From Humulus lupulus (taxonomy: Eukaryota > Streptophyta > Magnoliopsida > Rosales > Cannabaceae), in NCBI RefSeq assembly GCF_963169125.1, contig NC_084795.1:146116766-146180765 (forward strand): 64,000 bases of DNA, written 5' to 3'. How positions within the stretch are numbered: position 1 is the first letter of the stretch; every line of letters starts with the position of its first letter. Below the pieces are notes generated by a model, which saw only the letters and a program-made list of their open reading frames with translations, had not been told where the DNA came from and did not search any database. This document shows, piece after piece, positions 43,898-55,572 of the stretch. The position numbers and the translations under genes are program-made.

Positions 43898-46800
43898 ATG
43901 GTGACTACGCGGTCCATACATGGTAACGAGACAGAACAACATGATGGGTAGGAGGCTCATCATACTGCCATCCCTGGTGAACAAGTTCCTGAACTCTAGC
44001 AGCGGCCAGGAAAACAGCCGGCGGGCCAAGATGATACTGGTAGTTCGGCGCCCCGACCACCTAATCCGAACCCATGTTATTATACTGCGGTGGAGATGGA
44101 GAACGCTCAGCTGAGGAGTCAGTTAGCAACAGCTAGTCAGCAAATCCAGGATATGTTGGCCCGACTACCCCCTCTCACAACTGGCGTTAACGCCAGAGAG
44201 AGGCAAGGCGAGGCTCCTAAGTCTCGCCGGGGTAACCGATCCAGGAATAGTCGTTCGGATAGACTTCCAGCAGCCAACTCCACCCCTTCATCACACCGTC
44301 GAGAGGCAAACTTCGAGGAAATGCCTAGGGCCGGAAAACAGCAATACAGCCGTTCGGCCAGGACGTCGACTCCTAGCTCCCAACCATCCTCGAGAACGCC
44401 CAGGGGAGCTCGAGGAAATTTCCGAAGGAGATCCGGGGAGGGCTCGCGACGTCAGCCCGTCCCCGACAACCGTCCTGCGCCTCATCCAGATCGCCCAGCG
44501 CGGGACCAGCAGGTTGGCAGGGATGAAAGGCCCCAACCAAACTTGATCCGTCCAGACGAAACTAGGATCGCCTCCCCAGTCAGGCATCCTCCTTCTCCAA
44601 TCAGATATCCATCTCCTCCTCGGCCCGTCCGAGACATCCCAGCCTATGGGAGTAGTAGGAGAAACCTGCAATAAGCTGGACCTTCCCGGCGTAGCAGGGC
44701 ACCAGGGGAAAGCTCAGATCCTCACCACCAAAGGTGGACTCCAAGCCTATCAAGCAGGAGCCACTGGACTGGCAGTTGCCGGAGTGATCTCTCTGGGGGA
44801 GATCTGCATCAGCGTTTAAGTTTGGCACAAAGTCACCAGACCACCCAGGGAGGCGACCTGCGAGATCGCCTCAACTCTCATAGAGGGGGCTGAGCAGGAG
44901 GAGATGGCCAGGCTCGCTCAGGGGGGGCTCTGTCCGAAGTACGTAACGGAGGGAATGTCCCAAATAACCTATCTCAAGATAGGAGGGGAAATAACCCACC
45001 AAATATGTACAATGGATCCAGAGCTGTTGAACAACTCCGGAATAACCAAGGACATCAGGACCAAACCCTCGAGCGCCTGACTCAGATGGAGGAGCTGATG
45101 AGGAAGCTCCTGTCAGAAAAAGAAAAAGACGAATATGATTCAGGGGACGAGATGGAACTCTTTGCACCCAATATAGCAACGACAGCATACCCATCTGGTT
45201 TCTGTATGCCTCACTTGTCAAAATTCAATGGGGACGGAGACCCATCGGACCATTTAGGGATGTTCAACACCCTGATGATGGCCCATAACATTGGCCCCGA
45301 GCTGTGATGCTTAATCTTCCCTTCCACGCTGACCAGACCAGCCAGGCAGTGGTTCAAGCAAAATAAAAGACAGTCAATCAGTTCCTGGAAGACATTCTCA
45401 GCTGACTTCAAAAGGGCATTCCGAGCCTCCCAGGCCGCCCGTGTCCAAGCCGACTCCCTAGCAAACGTGAGACAGCAGCCCGGTGATACTCTGAAGGCCT
45501 ACCTGAGCAGATTCGCGAACGTTGCTGCTCGGGCTAGAGACACGGATGATAGCTCCAAGCTCATGGCCATGAGAACCAGAATCCTTGTCGGAGGAGACCT
45601 CTGGAAGGATATACAAAGGAAGGGAGTCAGCTCAGTTAACAAATTCCTTAATAGGGCCCAAGAATGGATAAACTTGGAGGAAGCCGAGGCCTCAGCTGCG
45701 GGAACCAGCCAGGTTCCCGATCAGCCCGCTGGAGTAGGGACGGAGGTCGTGGCAGTGACCCAAAACGTCACACAGAACAACCAGCCCGGTGGAGGCAAAA
45801 GAAAGGGAAATGGCGAAAACAGTCAGCACGGCCAAAAGAAGAATAAGTCCATAGACAAGTTTAAGCCCGTTTTCACGAAGTATACTGAGCTCACCCAGTC
45901 CAGGGAGAGTATCTTCCTGGCCAACTCTACTCGAGTCCCCTGGAAGAGGCCGGAGCCATTGAAGCACCACAAGGGAAAAAGAGATACTTCCAAGTTATGC
46001 CGTTTTCATAACGACGTGGGCCACAATACCGACGATTGTAGGCATTTAAAAGATGAGATCGAGACTCTCATCCGAGCCGGCCCCTTGGCTCAATACTCAC
46101 GGAACAGGGTTACGGCGAGTCGACCTGGTCCAGAAGCCCCAGCCAGTCAGCCCGGGTCTCGGGTAGATCAGGATGTCCCTCGTCCCGTGGTCGGAGGAGA
46201 GATATCCACCATCTCTGGAGGTCCACACATGGCTGGCACAAGTAGAGGCGCCCAAAAGAGATACGTGAACGAACTAAAGGCTCATAACGGAGTGGAGTTC
46301 ATCCCGGAACAGCGTCAGTCAAAGCAGCAGCGATTGGAGAGGCAACCAATCATTTTTACGGAGGAAGATGCAGGCCATGTCCAATTCCCTCACAATGATC
46401 CCTTGGTTGTAGCAGTCCAGCTCGCCAACCGAAGAGTGAGGAGGGTACTGATATACAACGGAAGTTCGGTGAACCTGCTATTCCGATCCACCTTAGAGAA
46501 GATGGGCTTGACTGTCACCGAGCTTAAGGCAACCTCCATGATGTTGTATGGTTTTTCGGGAGAAGGATCAGCAGCGATAGGGACGATTGAGCTGGTGATC
46601 ACCCTAGGTGAAGGACCTCGGACAGTCTCCAAACTACTTGAGTTCGTGGTTATTGACTGCTCCGCTGCCTACAACGCCATTTTGGGCCGACCTACGCTCA
46701 TAGCCTTCGAGGCCGTCACGTCCATTCGACACCTCACAATGAAGTTCCCTACTTCAACAGGAATCTGCACTATCCAGGGTGATCAGCTCGCTGCCAGGGA

Positions 46801-49800
46801 ATGCTACAACATTTCCATTAAGGGAAAATCTAAACCCGGGTAGCTGGCAATGGCCATTCAAGGCGAAGAGGAATCTCAGAAACCCTTAGCGGATCCTGAG
46901 ATTGAAAAACCTCAAAGCGCTGAGGGGGAAAATGTCGTCTTAAGTGAGGATATTGACCCCCGAATAGGTGAGGATAGATCCGAGCTCCAGGCCATTGAGG
47001 AGCTCAAGGAGGTGAACATTGATCCCCAGAATCCGTCGCGGATGGTCAAGCTCGGGAAAAATCTCTGCGGCAAGAGGAAGGCGGAGCTGACTACGTTTCT
47101 GCAGGATAACTTAGACGTATTCGCATGGTCGCACGAGGACATGGTGGGGATTAGCCCGAGTGTTATCATGCACACACTTCATCTGGATAAAAGCATTCCT
47201 GCCAAGTCTCAGAAGCAAAGACGTTTAGGAATAACCCGGGCTGAAGCCCTAGAAGAAGAAGTAGCCCGGCTAAAAAAATGTGGCTTTATCCGAGAAGCCA
47301 AGTTTCCAGTCTGGGTCGCAAACCCCGTGCTAGTTCCAAAGCCTAACGGGAAATGGCGGACCTGCATCGATTTCTCCAACCTGAATAAAGCCTGCCCCAA
47401 GGATTGTTTTCCATTGCCAAGGATTGACCAGTTGGTGGATGCCACGGCGGGGCACGAGCTCATGTCCTTTATGGACGCATACTCAGGCTACAATCAGATC
47501 GCGATGAATCCGGCGGACCAGGAACACACTAGCTTCATGACCCCGACTAATGTCTACTGCTACAAGGTCATGTTGTTCGGTCTGAAGAACGCCGGAGCTA
47601 CCTACCAAAGGCTAGTAAATAGAATGTTCGTGGACCAGATCGGAAAAAACATGGAAGTGTACGTTGATGACATGCTAGTCAAGTCAAAGATTGCCGATAA
47701 CCATGTTTCCGACCTAGAAGAATGTTTTAAGATACTAAGGGAATATGGCATGAGGCTCAATCCACAGAAATGCACTTTTGGAGTCGCGTCAGGGAAATTC
47801 CTGGGGTTCATAGTCAATACACGAGGAATCGAGGCAAACCCCGACAAGATCAGATCATTGCTCGAGCTTCCTTTGCTCGGGTCGCAGAAAGATGTCCAAG
47901 GCCTGACAGGAAGAGTGGCATCCCTCAACTGGTTTATTTCCAAGTCCACCGATAAGTGTTTGCCCTTCTACAACCTGCTCTGAGGAAACAAGAAATTTGA
48001 ATGGACAGTAGAATGCGAAAGCACATTCCTCGACTTGAAGGCACATCTGGCTGAGCCGCCCGTGCTATCCAAACCCAAGGCAGGAGAGCCTCTTTTTCTC
48101 TACCTGGCTGTCACTGAGGATGCAGCTAGTGCCATGCTGGTACGAGAAGAGGATCAAGTTCAGAAGCCAGTCTACTACATCAGTAAGAGACTTCTCGGGG
48201 CGGAATCTCGATACCCACTGATGGAAAAATTGGCGTTCTGCCTTATCACGGCCTCGAGAAAGCTCAGGCCGTACTTCCAGTCCCACTCAATACACGTCAT
48301 GACCGATCAGCCTCTAAGGCAGGTTTCGCAAAAACCTGAAGCATCGGGACATTTGTTAAAATGGGCAGTCGAACTCAGTCAGTTCGAGATTTTATACACT
48401 CCGCGAACTGCTATAAAAAGTCAGGCCCTAGCCGATTTTGTGGCAGAGTGCGCGGGATTCCAGGAGGATCCAGCAGAGGACTCACCTCGGGCCACCTCGC
48501 CCCAATCGTTGTGGACGATCTTTGTGGATGGTTTATTAAACGAAAGCGGCTCCGGGGCTGGAATCATTTTGATATCCCCCGAGGGACATAGATTCCACTC
48601 GGCTTTGAGATTCGGATTCAAAGCCTCCAATAACGAGGCCGAATACGAAGCTTTGCTGGCAGGACTGAGGATAGCCCAGGAGTTGAAGGCGAGCTCCGTC
48701 CATTGCTTAAGTGACTCCCAGCTCGTGGTAAACCAGGTTCTAGGCGAATATCAAGCACGAGGACCCAAGATGGCCGCCTATCTGGCAAAGATGAAATCTG
48801 AGCTGTCCCCATTTGAGCGAGGATCGATCGAACAGATACCTCGGGAATAGAACGCTAATGCAGATGCTCTTGCCTAGCTCGCCACCTCCGGAGAGACGGA
48901 GACCTTGGGGTTGGTACCAGTAGAATTCTTGGAAAAACCAAGTATAGAAGGAGCCAGGACGGAGGTCGAGATGATCGATGCCAGGCCGACCTGGATAACC
49001 CCCATCCTTGAATATCTTGTCGAGGGCAAGCTGCCTGAAGGATGTAACGATGCACGGCGAGTCCTGCTTCAAGCTCCTAGATATACGATAGTCGATGGTG
49101 TCTTGTACCAACGTGGGCACTCCCTACCTCTCCTCCGGTGCGTTCTTCCAGGTGAAGCAAAGGCCATCCTGCAGGAAGTGCACGAAGGATTTTGCGGAGA
49201 CCACACTGGGGGGCAGAGCTTGGCCTTAAAGGTTCTCAGGCAAGGGTATTACTGGCCAACTCTGTCCAAAGACTCGATCTCATACGTGAAGAAGTGCGAC
49301 AAGTGCCAGGGATTCACTGCAGTTGCCCGAGCTCCTCCAGTCGAGCTGAGGATGATCTCGTCCCCATGGCCGTTTGCCGTTTGGGGGATAGAATTGGTTG
49401 GCGCCCTCCCCACTGGAAAAGGCGGGGTCCGTTACGCCGTGGTAGCCATCGACTACTTTACTAAGTGGGCTGAGGTAGAGTCGTTGGCAATGATAACATC
49501 CAAAAAGGTGCTTGACTTCATGGTTAAAAGCATCATCTGTCGATTCGGCCTGCCCAAGAAAATCGTCTCCAATAACGGCACTCAGTTCGACAGCGACCTG
49601 TTCACCGAGTTTTGTGAAAGGCATGGAATTATAAAAAGTTTTTCCTCCGTGGCCTATCCTCAGGCTAATGGTTAGGTTGAAGCTGTCAACAAGACCCTAA
49701 AGGCGAGCCTCAAGAAGAGATTAGATGAAGCGAAGGGGGTCTGGCCAAAACAGCTCCCCCAGGTCCTATGGGTTTAACGGACTTCGTATCGGACTCCTAC

Positions 49801-50227
49801 GGGTCATACTCCCTTTTCCCTAACCTTTGGGAGTGAGGTAGTCCTCCCTGTGGAAATTAAGGTTCTTTCGCATAGAGTCCTGTCTTACGACCAAGATCGA
49901 AACCACGAGCTCCTGCGCCATTCCCTCGATCTGGTTGATGAAAGGCGAGAGGATTCGCAACTCCAGCTCGCCCATTATCAGCAGAAAATCACTCGCTACT
50001 TCAACACCAAGGTCAAAAAATGCGCCTTTAGCGTGGGCGACTTGGTCCTAAGGAGAGCTTTCCTCGCCGGTAAAGATCCTAAAGATGGAGTTTTGGGACC
50101 AAACTGGGAAGGTCCATACCAGGTCATCGAAGTCATCAAGGAGGGAACTTATAAGCTAGCTCGACTTGATGGAGGGGCGGTCCCGCGAACTTGGAACGCC
50201 ATCCACTTAAAGAAATATTATCAATGA
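43898..50227 (+). pseudogene. Element C gag-pro-pol (one frame, broken by stop codons only)
   Basis: One uninterrupted frame of about 2,110 codons from ATG 43898 to TGA 50225, with 11 premature stops that I can place (43949, 43997, 44672, 44891, 45305, 46841, 47981, 48848, 48875, 49673, 49775) and no frameshift. Order: Pro/Arg-rich N-terminus, gag core (KFNGDGDPSDHLGMFNTLM near 45220), CX2HX4HX4C knuckle (45998-46039), protease (IYNGSS near 46450, so the catalytic Asp is Tyr), RT with YVDD near 47659, a degenerate first RNase H, a second RNase H (FVDG, EAEYEALLAGL, SDSQLVVN, about 48520-48730) and integrase (HHCC about 49180-49310; catalytic Asp at 49451; second Asp changed to Asn at 49571; Glu near 49679). 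Most stops fit a C-to-T change of CAG or CGA. Confidence 0.95.
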
Positions 50228-50337
50228 TTCACTTGTAAGGCTTGGAAGGCCACTTTTTATGTATTAATGAAAATAAAATTTTTATGCATATTTGCAAGTG
50301 TAATATAAAGTAACCACGAAAGACCCTTTCCCAGTTA

Positions 50338-50348
50338 CTTGGGGGGCA
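50338..50348 (+). other. Second PPT-like motif downstream of pol (element C)
   Basis: CTTGGGGGGCA, 111 bp after the pol stop and just before the tandem repeats. Identical to the PPT core at 54798-54808. Confidence 0.6.
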
Positions 50349-50355
50349 TATGGTA

Positions 50356-51060
50356 CCTGGATATAACCAGTTCTCCTTAACGACTTAGAAGTTGATTCAT
50401 ATCGATTGACCTTTGTTTTCTTGAAAACACGAGATATTGATAAGGGTTAACGGTAACTAAGTCCTATCCTGGTTTTAACCGGGTCATAAAACTTAGAAGT
50501 TGATTTAAATCTATTGATCGTTGTTCTTCTTAAAGAGCTCGAGATATGGATAAAAGTTAACGCGAACTAAGTTTTCAAATTAAGTTCCTGGTTTTAACCG
50601 GGTCATAAAACTTAGAAGTTGATTTAAATCTATTGATCATTGTTCTCCTTAAAGAGCTCGAGATATGGATAAAAGTTAACGCGAACTAAGTTTTCAAATT
50701 AAGTTCCTGGTTTTAACCGGGTCATAAAACTTAGAAGTTGATTTAAATATATTGATCGTTGTTCTCCTTAAAGAGCTCGAGATATGGATAAAATTTAACG
50801 CGAACTAAGCTTTCAAATTAAGTTCCTGGTCCTAACCAGGTCATAAAACTTAGAAATTGATTTAAATCTATTAATCGTTGTTCTCCTTAAAGAGCTCGAG
50901 ATATGGATAAAAGTTAACGCGAACTAAGTTTTCAAATTAAGTTCCTGGTTTTAATTGGGTCATAAAACTTAGAAGTTAATTTAAATCTATTGATCATTCT
51001 TCTTCTTAAAGAGGTATAGATATGGATAAAGATCATCATAAACTAAGTTTTTCAAAAGAT
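50356..51060 (+). repeat. Six tandem repeats of about 119 bp (element C)
   Basis: Copies start near 50358, 50470, 50589, 50708, 50827 and 50946. Most read CCTGGTTTTAACCGGGTC where B reads CCTGGATATAACCAGGTC. The first copy keeps the B-like form. The position, number and period are the same as in B. Confidence 0.9.
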
Positions 51061-51207
51061 TGTAACCGAAATACGTAAAGGCAAAAAAGAGAAGATCAAT
51101 TAAAAGCGTTAAAGAAAATTGTCTCGAGGTGAAAGCACCTCATGCAAAGGTTACATAAAAAAAAAGGAAAGAGTATTATATTGGGGGGGCACAAGAAAAG
51201 AAACGCC

Positions 51208-53813
51208 CTAAGCTCTACCAGGTGGTCCGTTGGAGGTCGCCGTCTCGCCTTGCTCAGCTGTGCCAGAACCATCCCCGGTCTCCGAGGGCGCCTCTTTATT
51301 AAGGCGAGCTTGGAAATTCACCAGCAAGCGCGCCCAGAGACTCGATGACATGAAAGAAAATTCTGCGTCTGGATTGTAGACCCAGCAATGGTAGAACAGA
51401 TCTTCCATGGACTTTTCTGAAGTTGTCCACTCGGCCTCCAGGGCATCCTGTCCAGGCTGGACCTCAGTCTTCGCAGCATCTAGGTCCGTCTTCGAGGTGG
51501 CAAGGGAGGAATCAAGCTCTTGGATCTTCGAACGGGATTTCTCCAACTCGACCTGAGAGGCCGCCAAGGCATCCTTGGCCACTTGCAGGGTAGCCTGATG
51601 CTCGTCCCTCATGTCCCCGAGCTGAGTTTTGGTCCTGACGATGCTCCGGTGAAGGGCGACAACGCTCTGCAAAGACGGAAAGACAATTGCCTTAGGAAAA
51701 AGCAGGGCAAAGAATAACAAAGTAAAAAAAAAAAAAAAACCACAAAAGTTAAGGTTGGCTTACCGTCATGGCCATGCCTAGTGAAGACTCCAGCACACCC
51801 ACCGAGCTCATTGTCTCGATGGCCCGGAGCTCCTTCTCGGTGAACTTGTATATATGGCTAACGGCGTAGTTCGCCGACTCATACACCATTCCTCGAAAGG
51901 CCTCGGGGATCTTCTCCAGGTCCTGGGGATTGACTGGTATGCGCACATTGGAGGATACGATGGCCGACGTCCCAACCTCCGTTACTGCGTCCCGGGAGGC
52001 GAGTGGAGCTCGCGGAGCCGGTTGAGGCATATTGCTTCCCCCTGCAGCAGGAGGAACCGCTCCCGCAACCTGTGAAGCTAGGGCTTGATCGTTCTCCTTT
52101 GCAAGAGACTTGGTGGGGGTCTCGGCGGCGTTCTTGGACGTCCGGAGCCTTTTCATTCTTGGCCCAGCTGAGGGGTTCCCCCTGAAGACCGCACCTCGTA
52201 GGCTCTCCTCGGGCTGAGACATCTCGTCTGTCAAAACAAAAGCATGGTTAGTAAGAGTTAGCAACCATATAGATACAAAAACTAAGAGGTAAAAAGTATA
52301 TGACTACTAAGGGAATCCTACCCCCCGAGCTCGGGGAAGAATCTAAGTCGATTACTTCCTGAGCTGGCGCAAGTTCTGGGCACGAGTCTGACTCGGGGCT
52401 AGATTCGTCTACATACTACCTAAGCCCCGGAGCTACGTCACCCCTCCGGAGTGATGGCCATGTTTGAAGGTTGGTCGCATACTCCTCGAATAGGATCGAC
52501 CTAAAGGCTAGGGTGTTATCTACTACTACGGTACCCCTAGGTCGGCTATCTTGGTAATCCAGCACAAGCCGGTCGACGCAATGGAGCAGGGTCGTGTTCA
52601 GGTCTGGATCCCTTCGGTGACGATGGACGATCTGCCTAGGATTGAACCTAGCCAGTTGGGGGTCTACTGTGGCCCTATCTAGACTCCTAAACAAGTAAGG
52701 GTTACCTTGGCCAGAAGGACCCGCGACTGCTCCGGATTGGATCCTCTCCTCGCCCGTCACCGGGATGACCTCCAAGGCCCGCTTCCTATTCCTCACGAGC
52801 GGGAACTCCGTCGCCCTCGTCCTCCTCATCTTCGTCTTCCGCGACCTCCTCCACGACGATGGGTCTGGTGTCGCGAGCTGGGGGAAGCCCCCGGAGCCTC
52901 CTGAGGTTTAAAGTCTGATTCAGGAAAATCAGCTTGCAGGCTATCATCGTCTCGTCTGTTACGAGCACGCGATAATCCTTCTCGCTGGGGGGCAAGCTGC
53001 CAGCGTCTCGTATTGGGCCCCGAGGGTCACAGATTTCTCTGTCCTCGCGAAGATGGCTGCAGAAATAGCCTAAGTCAGAAAGGGGTACGGGAGGAGTTAA
53101 AACGACACTTAACTTACGAGCTAAGGAGAAAAGATACTTACGAGGACGATTGAAGTAGTGGAGCTCGCAATTCCTGAACCCTGTCGACATGAAGAATTGA
53201 TCCTTGAAGTCGTTGGGGTGGCTGGGCAGCTCAATGACCGCAACCGTATTGGGGAATCGGGTTAAGTAGTAAAACCCGTCGCCTCGCCCTCGCTGGTCCG
53301 AGCGAGCTTTGAGGCAGAAAAAATATAAAATGTCCGCAGGAGTGGGGACCTCCCACTCGTGCTTCTGAAACAAATACTTCAACCCTGCCAGCAAGCGGTA
53401 GGAGTTGGGCGGGAGCTGAACGGTGCCAACCTCACATAATTAAGGAAATCAGCAAAATACTGATCCAGTTGGAGGAAGGCCCCCGCCTTAAAATGTTCGC
53501 CGCTCCAGGCCGCGAACGATTCGTCGAGCGGCGCACAGCTCCGCTCGCCATTTGCAGCAGGTCGGGCCACCACAGACGCCTTCCCCAGCGCAATGTTGTG
53601 GGAAAGGAAGATCTTGTTGATCTTCACCTGGTCGGTCATTTTTGAGACGATCCTCTCCACCTCAAAAAATGCATCAGGAGACACCTCGAGCTCCTTCTCC
53701 ACTGCCGGCCCAAAGCGGGGGATCGGGGAGTCCAGCATCACCGCTTTGCCTTTGTCCTGCTGGGAGGCCGAGCTTCCGACGGTCTTCTGTGGGGCATTCC
53801 TTTTTGGTGCCAT
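51208..53813 (-). pseudogene. Antisense gene of element C (spliced, decayed)
   Basis: ATG at 53813 (MAPKRNAPQKTVG), exon from about 53821 after the acceptor TTGTTCGTTAG. The first coding exon runs to CCTC|GTAAGTATC near 53142 and holds the conserved domain, with a one-base loss near 53415. The next exon (about 53062 to 52350) has an acidic tract, a frame change near 52800 and the shared stop after APGLR (52416). Joining the donor at CTCGGGG|GTAGG to the acceptor before ACGAGATGTCTCAG (near 52227) keeps the frame into MSQPEESLRG. The remainder (to 51770, then 51668-51208) contains RIPVNPQDLEKIPEAFRGM and a coiled coil, ending APGRA-stop at 51208 (GPPGRA). Function unknown. Confidence 0.78.
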
Positions 53814-54315
53814 ATGGTCGCCTAACGAACAAAAGAAAACATTTCAGAAAAGGCGACCCAAGCGTGAGGGAAAAATCAAATGTTACTTGTACGAGCTGAG
53901 GTAAGCCCAGCCCGTGGAGAGTGAGACCACGCGGTTCTATGAACACGCGCCTATGCTCCCAACAGATCCCCGATTACTCGGAATTCATGTGTCAGGAGGG
54001 TCAGGATAGAATTTTCCTTGGGGGGAAAGTTTCAGTAGGCAAAAATTGCAAAACCGCCTGTGAGGCGTGTTCCTTATGCTACCCGGTTTTGCACTCCAAA
54101 GTTCCAAAACTCCTACCCAGAAATTTTCCCCAGAAAAAGCATCCTGAGAACCACACTCTTAAGTGATTTCCTACAGAAAAGATACCCTAACCTAAAAGGG
54201 CTTTCACCCTCCGTATCCACAAAACCCAGTAAACCCTTGCATGCGGCTACAGTAAAAATTTTACCTAAGCTACAGTGACATATATTTTCAAAACATACAT
54301 GGTCAGGAAACTTAC

Positions 54316-54547
54316 AGTGTTTGGCTGGAAGGTGGGTGAAGGTGTCGCCTTGGTGAAAGCTGCGTCGGTGTGTTGGCTTCCAAAGCTTTGAAGAAATCCG
54401 TGCATCTGAGCTTCTTGAACGCTGAAAGTAGTAGCCACAAAGAAGAGGGTTTGTTCTTGTGAAATGAAGAGAGAAGGAGGAGAGAAGTTTGGAAAAATTT
54501 CGAATGAAAGGGTGGCCCATGCGTAGGGTGGCCACCCCCTTTATATA
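54316..54547 (-). promoter_or_regulatory. Promoter and leader exon of the antisense gene of element C
   Basis: Minus-strand TATATAAA (54540-54547) with the same context as in B (GTATATAAA then G-rich). The leader exon ends ACACT|GTAAGT at 54316/54315. Confidence 0.65.
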
Positions 54548-54797
54548 CGTGAAGGATCACGTGTAGATGGCCGTTGGATGACCCTGGTGAGGGATCCAAG
54601 GCCCTCCACTTGAAATACGAAACAACGGCTGGGCATAGGCTAAGCCATTAAATGCGGTTCTCGTAAGACGTACCGTCACCAACCACGATGTTCCACGTAT
54701 CAGGCGCCTGCGTAAGAGGTGGAATGTGAAGGGTTCATGGGGAAGCCTAAAAGCCCCTACTATGGTCCAATACGACGTGGCGTACCACGAGCAGAAG

Positions 54798-54810
54798 CTT
54801 GGGGGGCAGA
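54798..54810 (+). other. Polypurine tract of element C
   Basis: CTTGGGGGGCA plus GA directly before the 3' LTR. Confidence 0.9.
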
Positions 54811-55567
54811 TGTACGCCCTGGATTTCCCACGGGCTGATTAGCAAGCCGAGCTGCGGCCTAACCATGATTACCTCATGAACAACCCCAACACCGAAGCTT
54901 CTGTCTCGAGGTCGTACCTCCTTAGCTCGGGAAGACCCCAAGGGCTCGCCAAGATTGCCCAAGGCTGGGGGAAGGACTCTGAAGGCCGAAGGTCGAGTCA
55001 AGTATGCAGCTCGTGGTACGAGCTAGATAGGGAGGCTATGACCCTTTGTAAAGTCTACACACGCAAGGTAAACATGCATATATCAGACATCACGTGTCTG
55101 ATATCCCCTGACTTCTCGGGCACGCAGCAGGAACATGCGTATTCAGACACCCACGACTGGGTTGGGCCGTGCGGCCCATTATCTCCTTACCTACTGATTT
55201 GACCACACTTATGTGTCAGGTTTAGGAATTAATCATGAATGTCATAGAGTTTATACGATAGGTAAGAGGGTCACGGGATGACCTTCTTACCAACTCCCAG
55301 GTGCCTTCTCCTATAAATATGGAGACCCTGGGAGTAAATAGAGGTTGGACTATCAATTGTAAAAAAGGCCCTGTAATTAAATACCCAGTATAGAGCAATA
55401 ATACTGACTAGTGGAGTAGAAGGATTTTAAACTTTGAACCACTTAAAAACCGTGTCTCGAGTCACCTTTCCATTTGCTAAGATCATATATCTTTTTCGGT
55501 TCATTATTAGCACTAATCTCTTTCTCTTCTTCTTTTAATTACCTATTGGCGAAGAACCGCGTCAACA
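54811..55567 (+). repeat. 3' LTR of element C (757 bp)
   Basis: Same borders as the 5' LTR, about 20 substitutions and one missing C by eye. TATAAATA at 55312-55319 between ACTCCCAGG and CCTGGGAGT, both arms intact. Confidence 0.95.
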
Positions 55568-55572
55568 AGCAG

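Larger units (their letters stand above)
43085..55567 (+). mobile_element. Element C: complete Tat-type LTR retrotransposon inside element D
   Basis: 12.5 kb, sister of element B with the same order of parts. LTRs 43085-43842 and 54811-55567. TSD AGTAG/AGCAG (43080-43084, 55568-55572), one C-to-T difference. LTR divergence is about 2.5% by eye (around 20 substitutions and one gap). It interrupts the gag of D, whose frame resumes at once after it. Confidence 0.95.
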
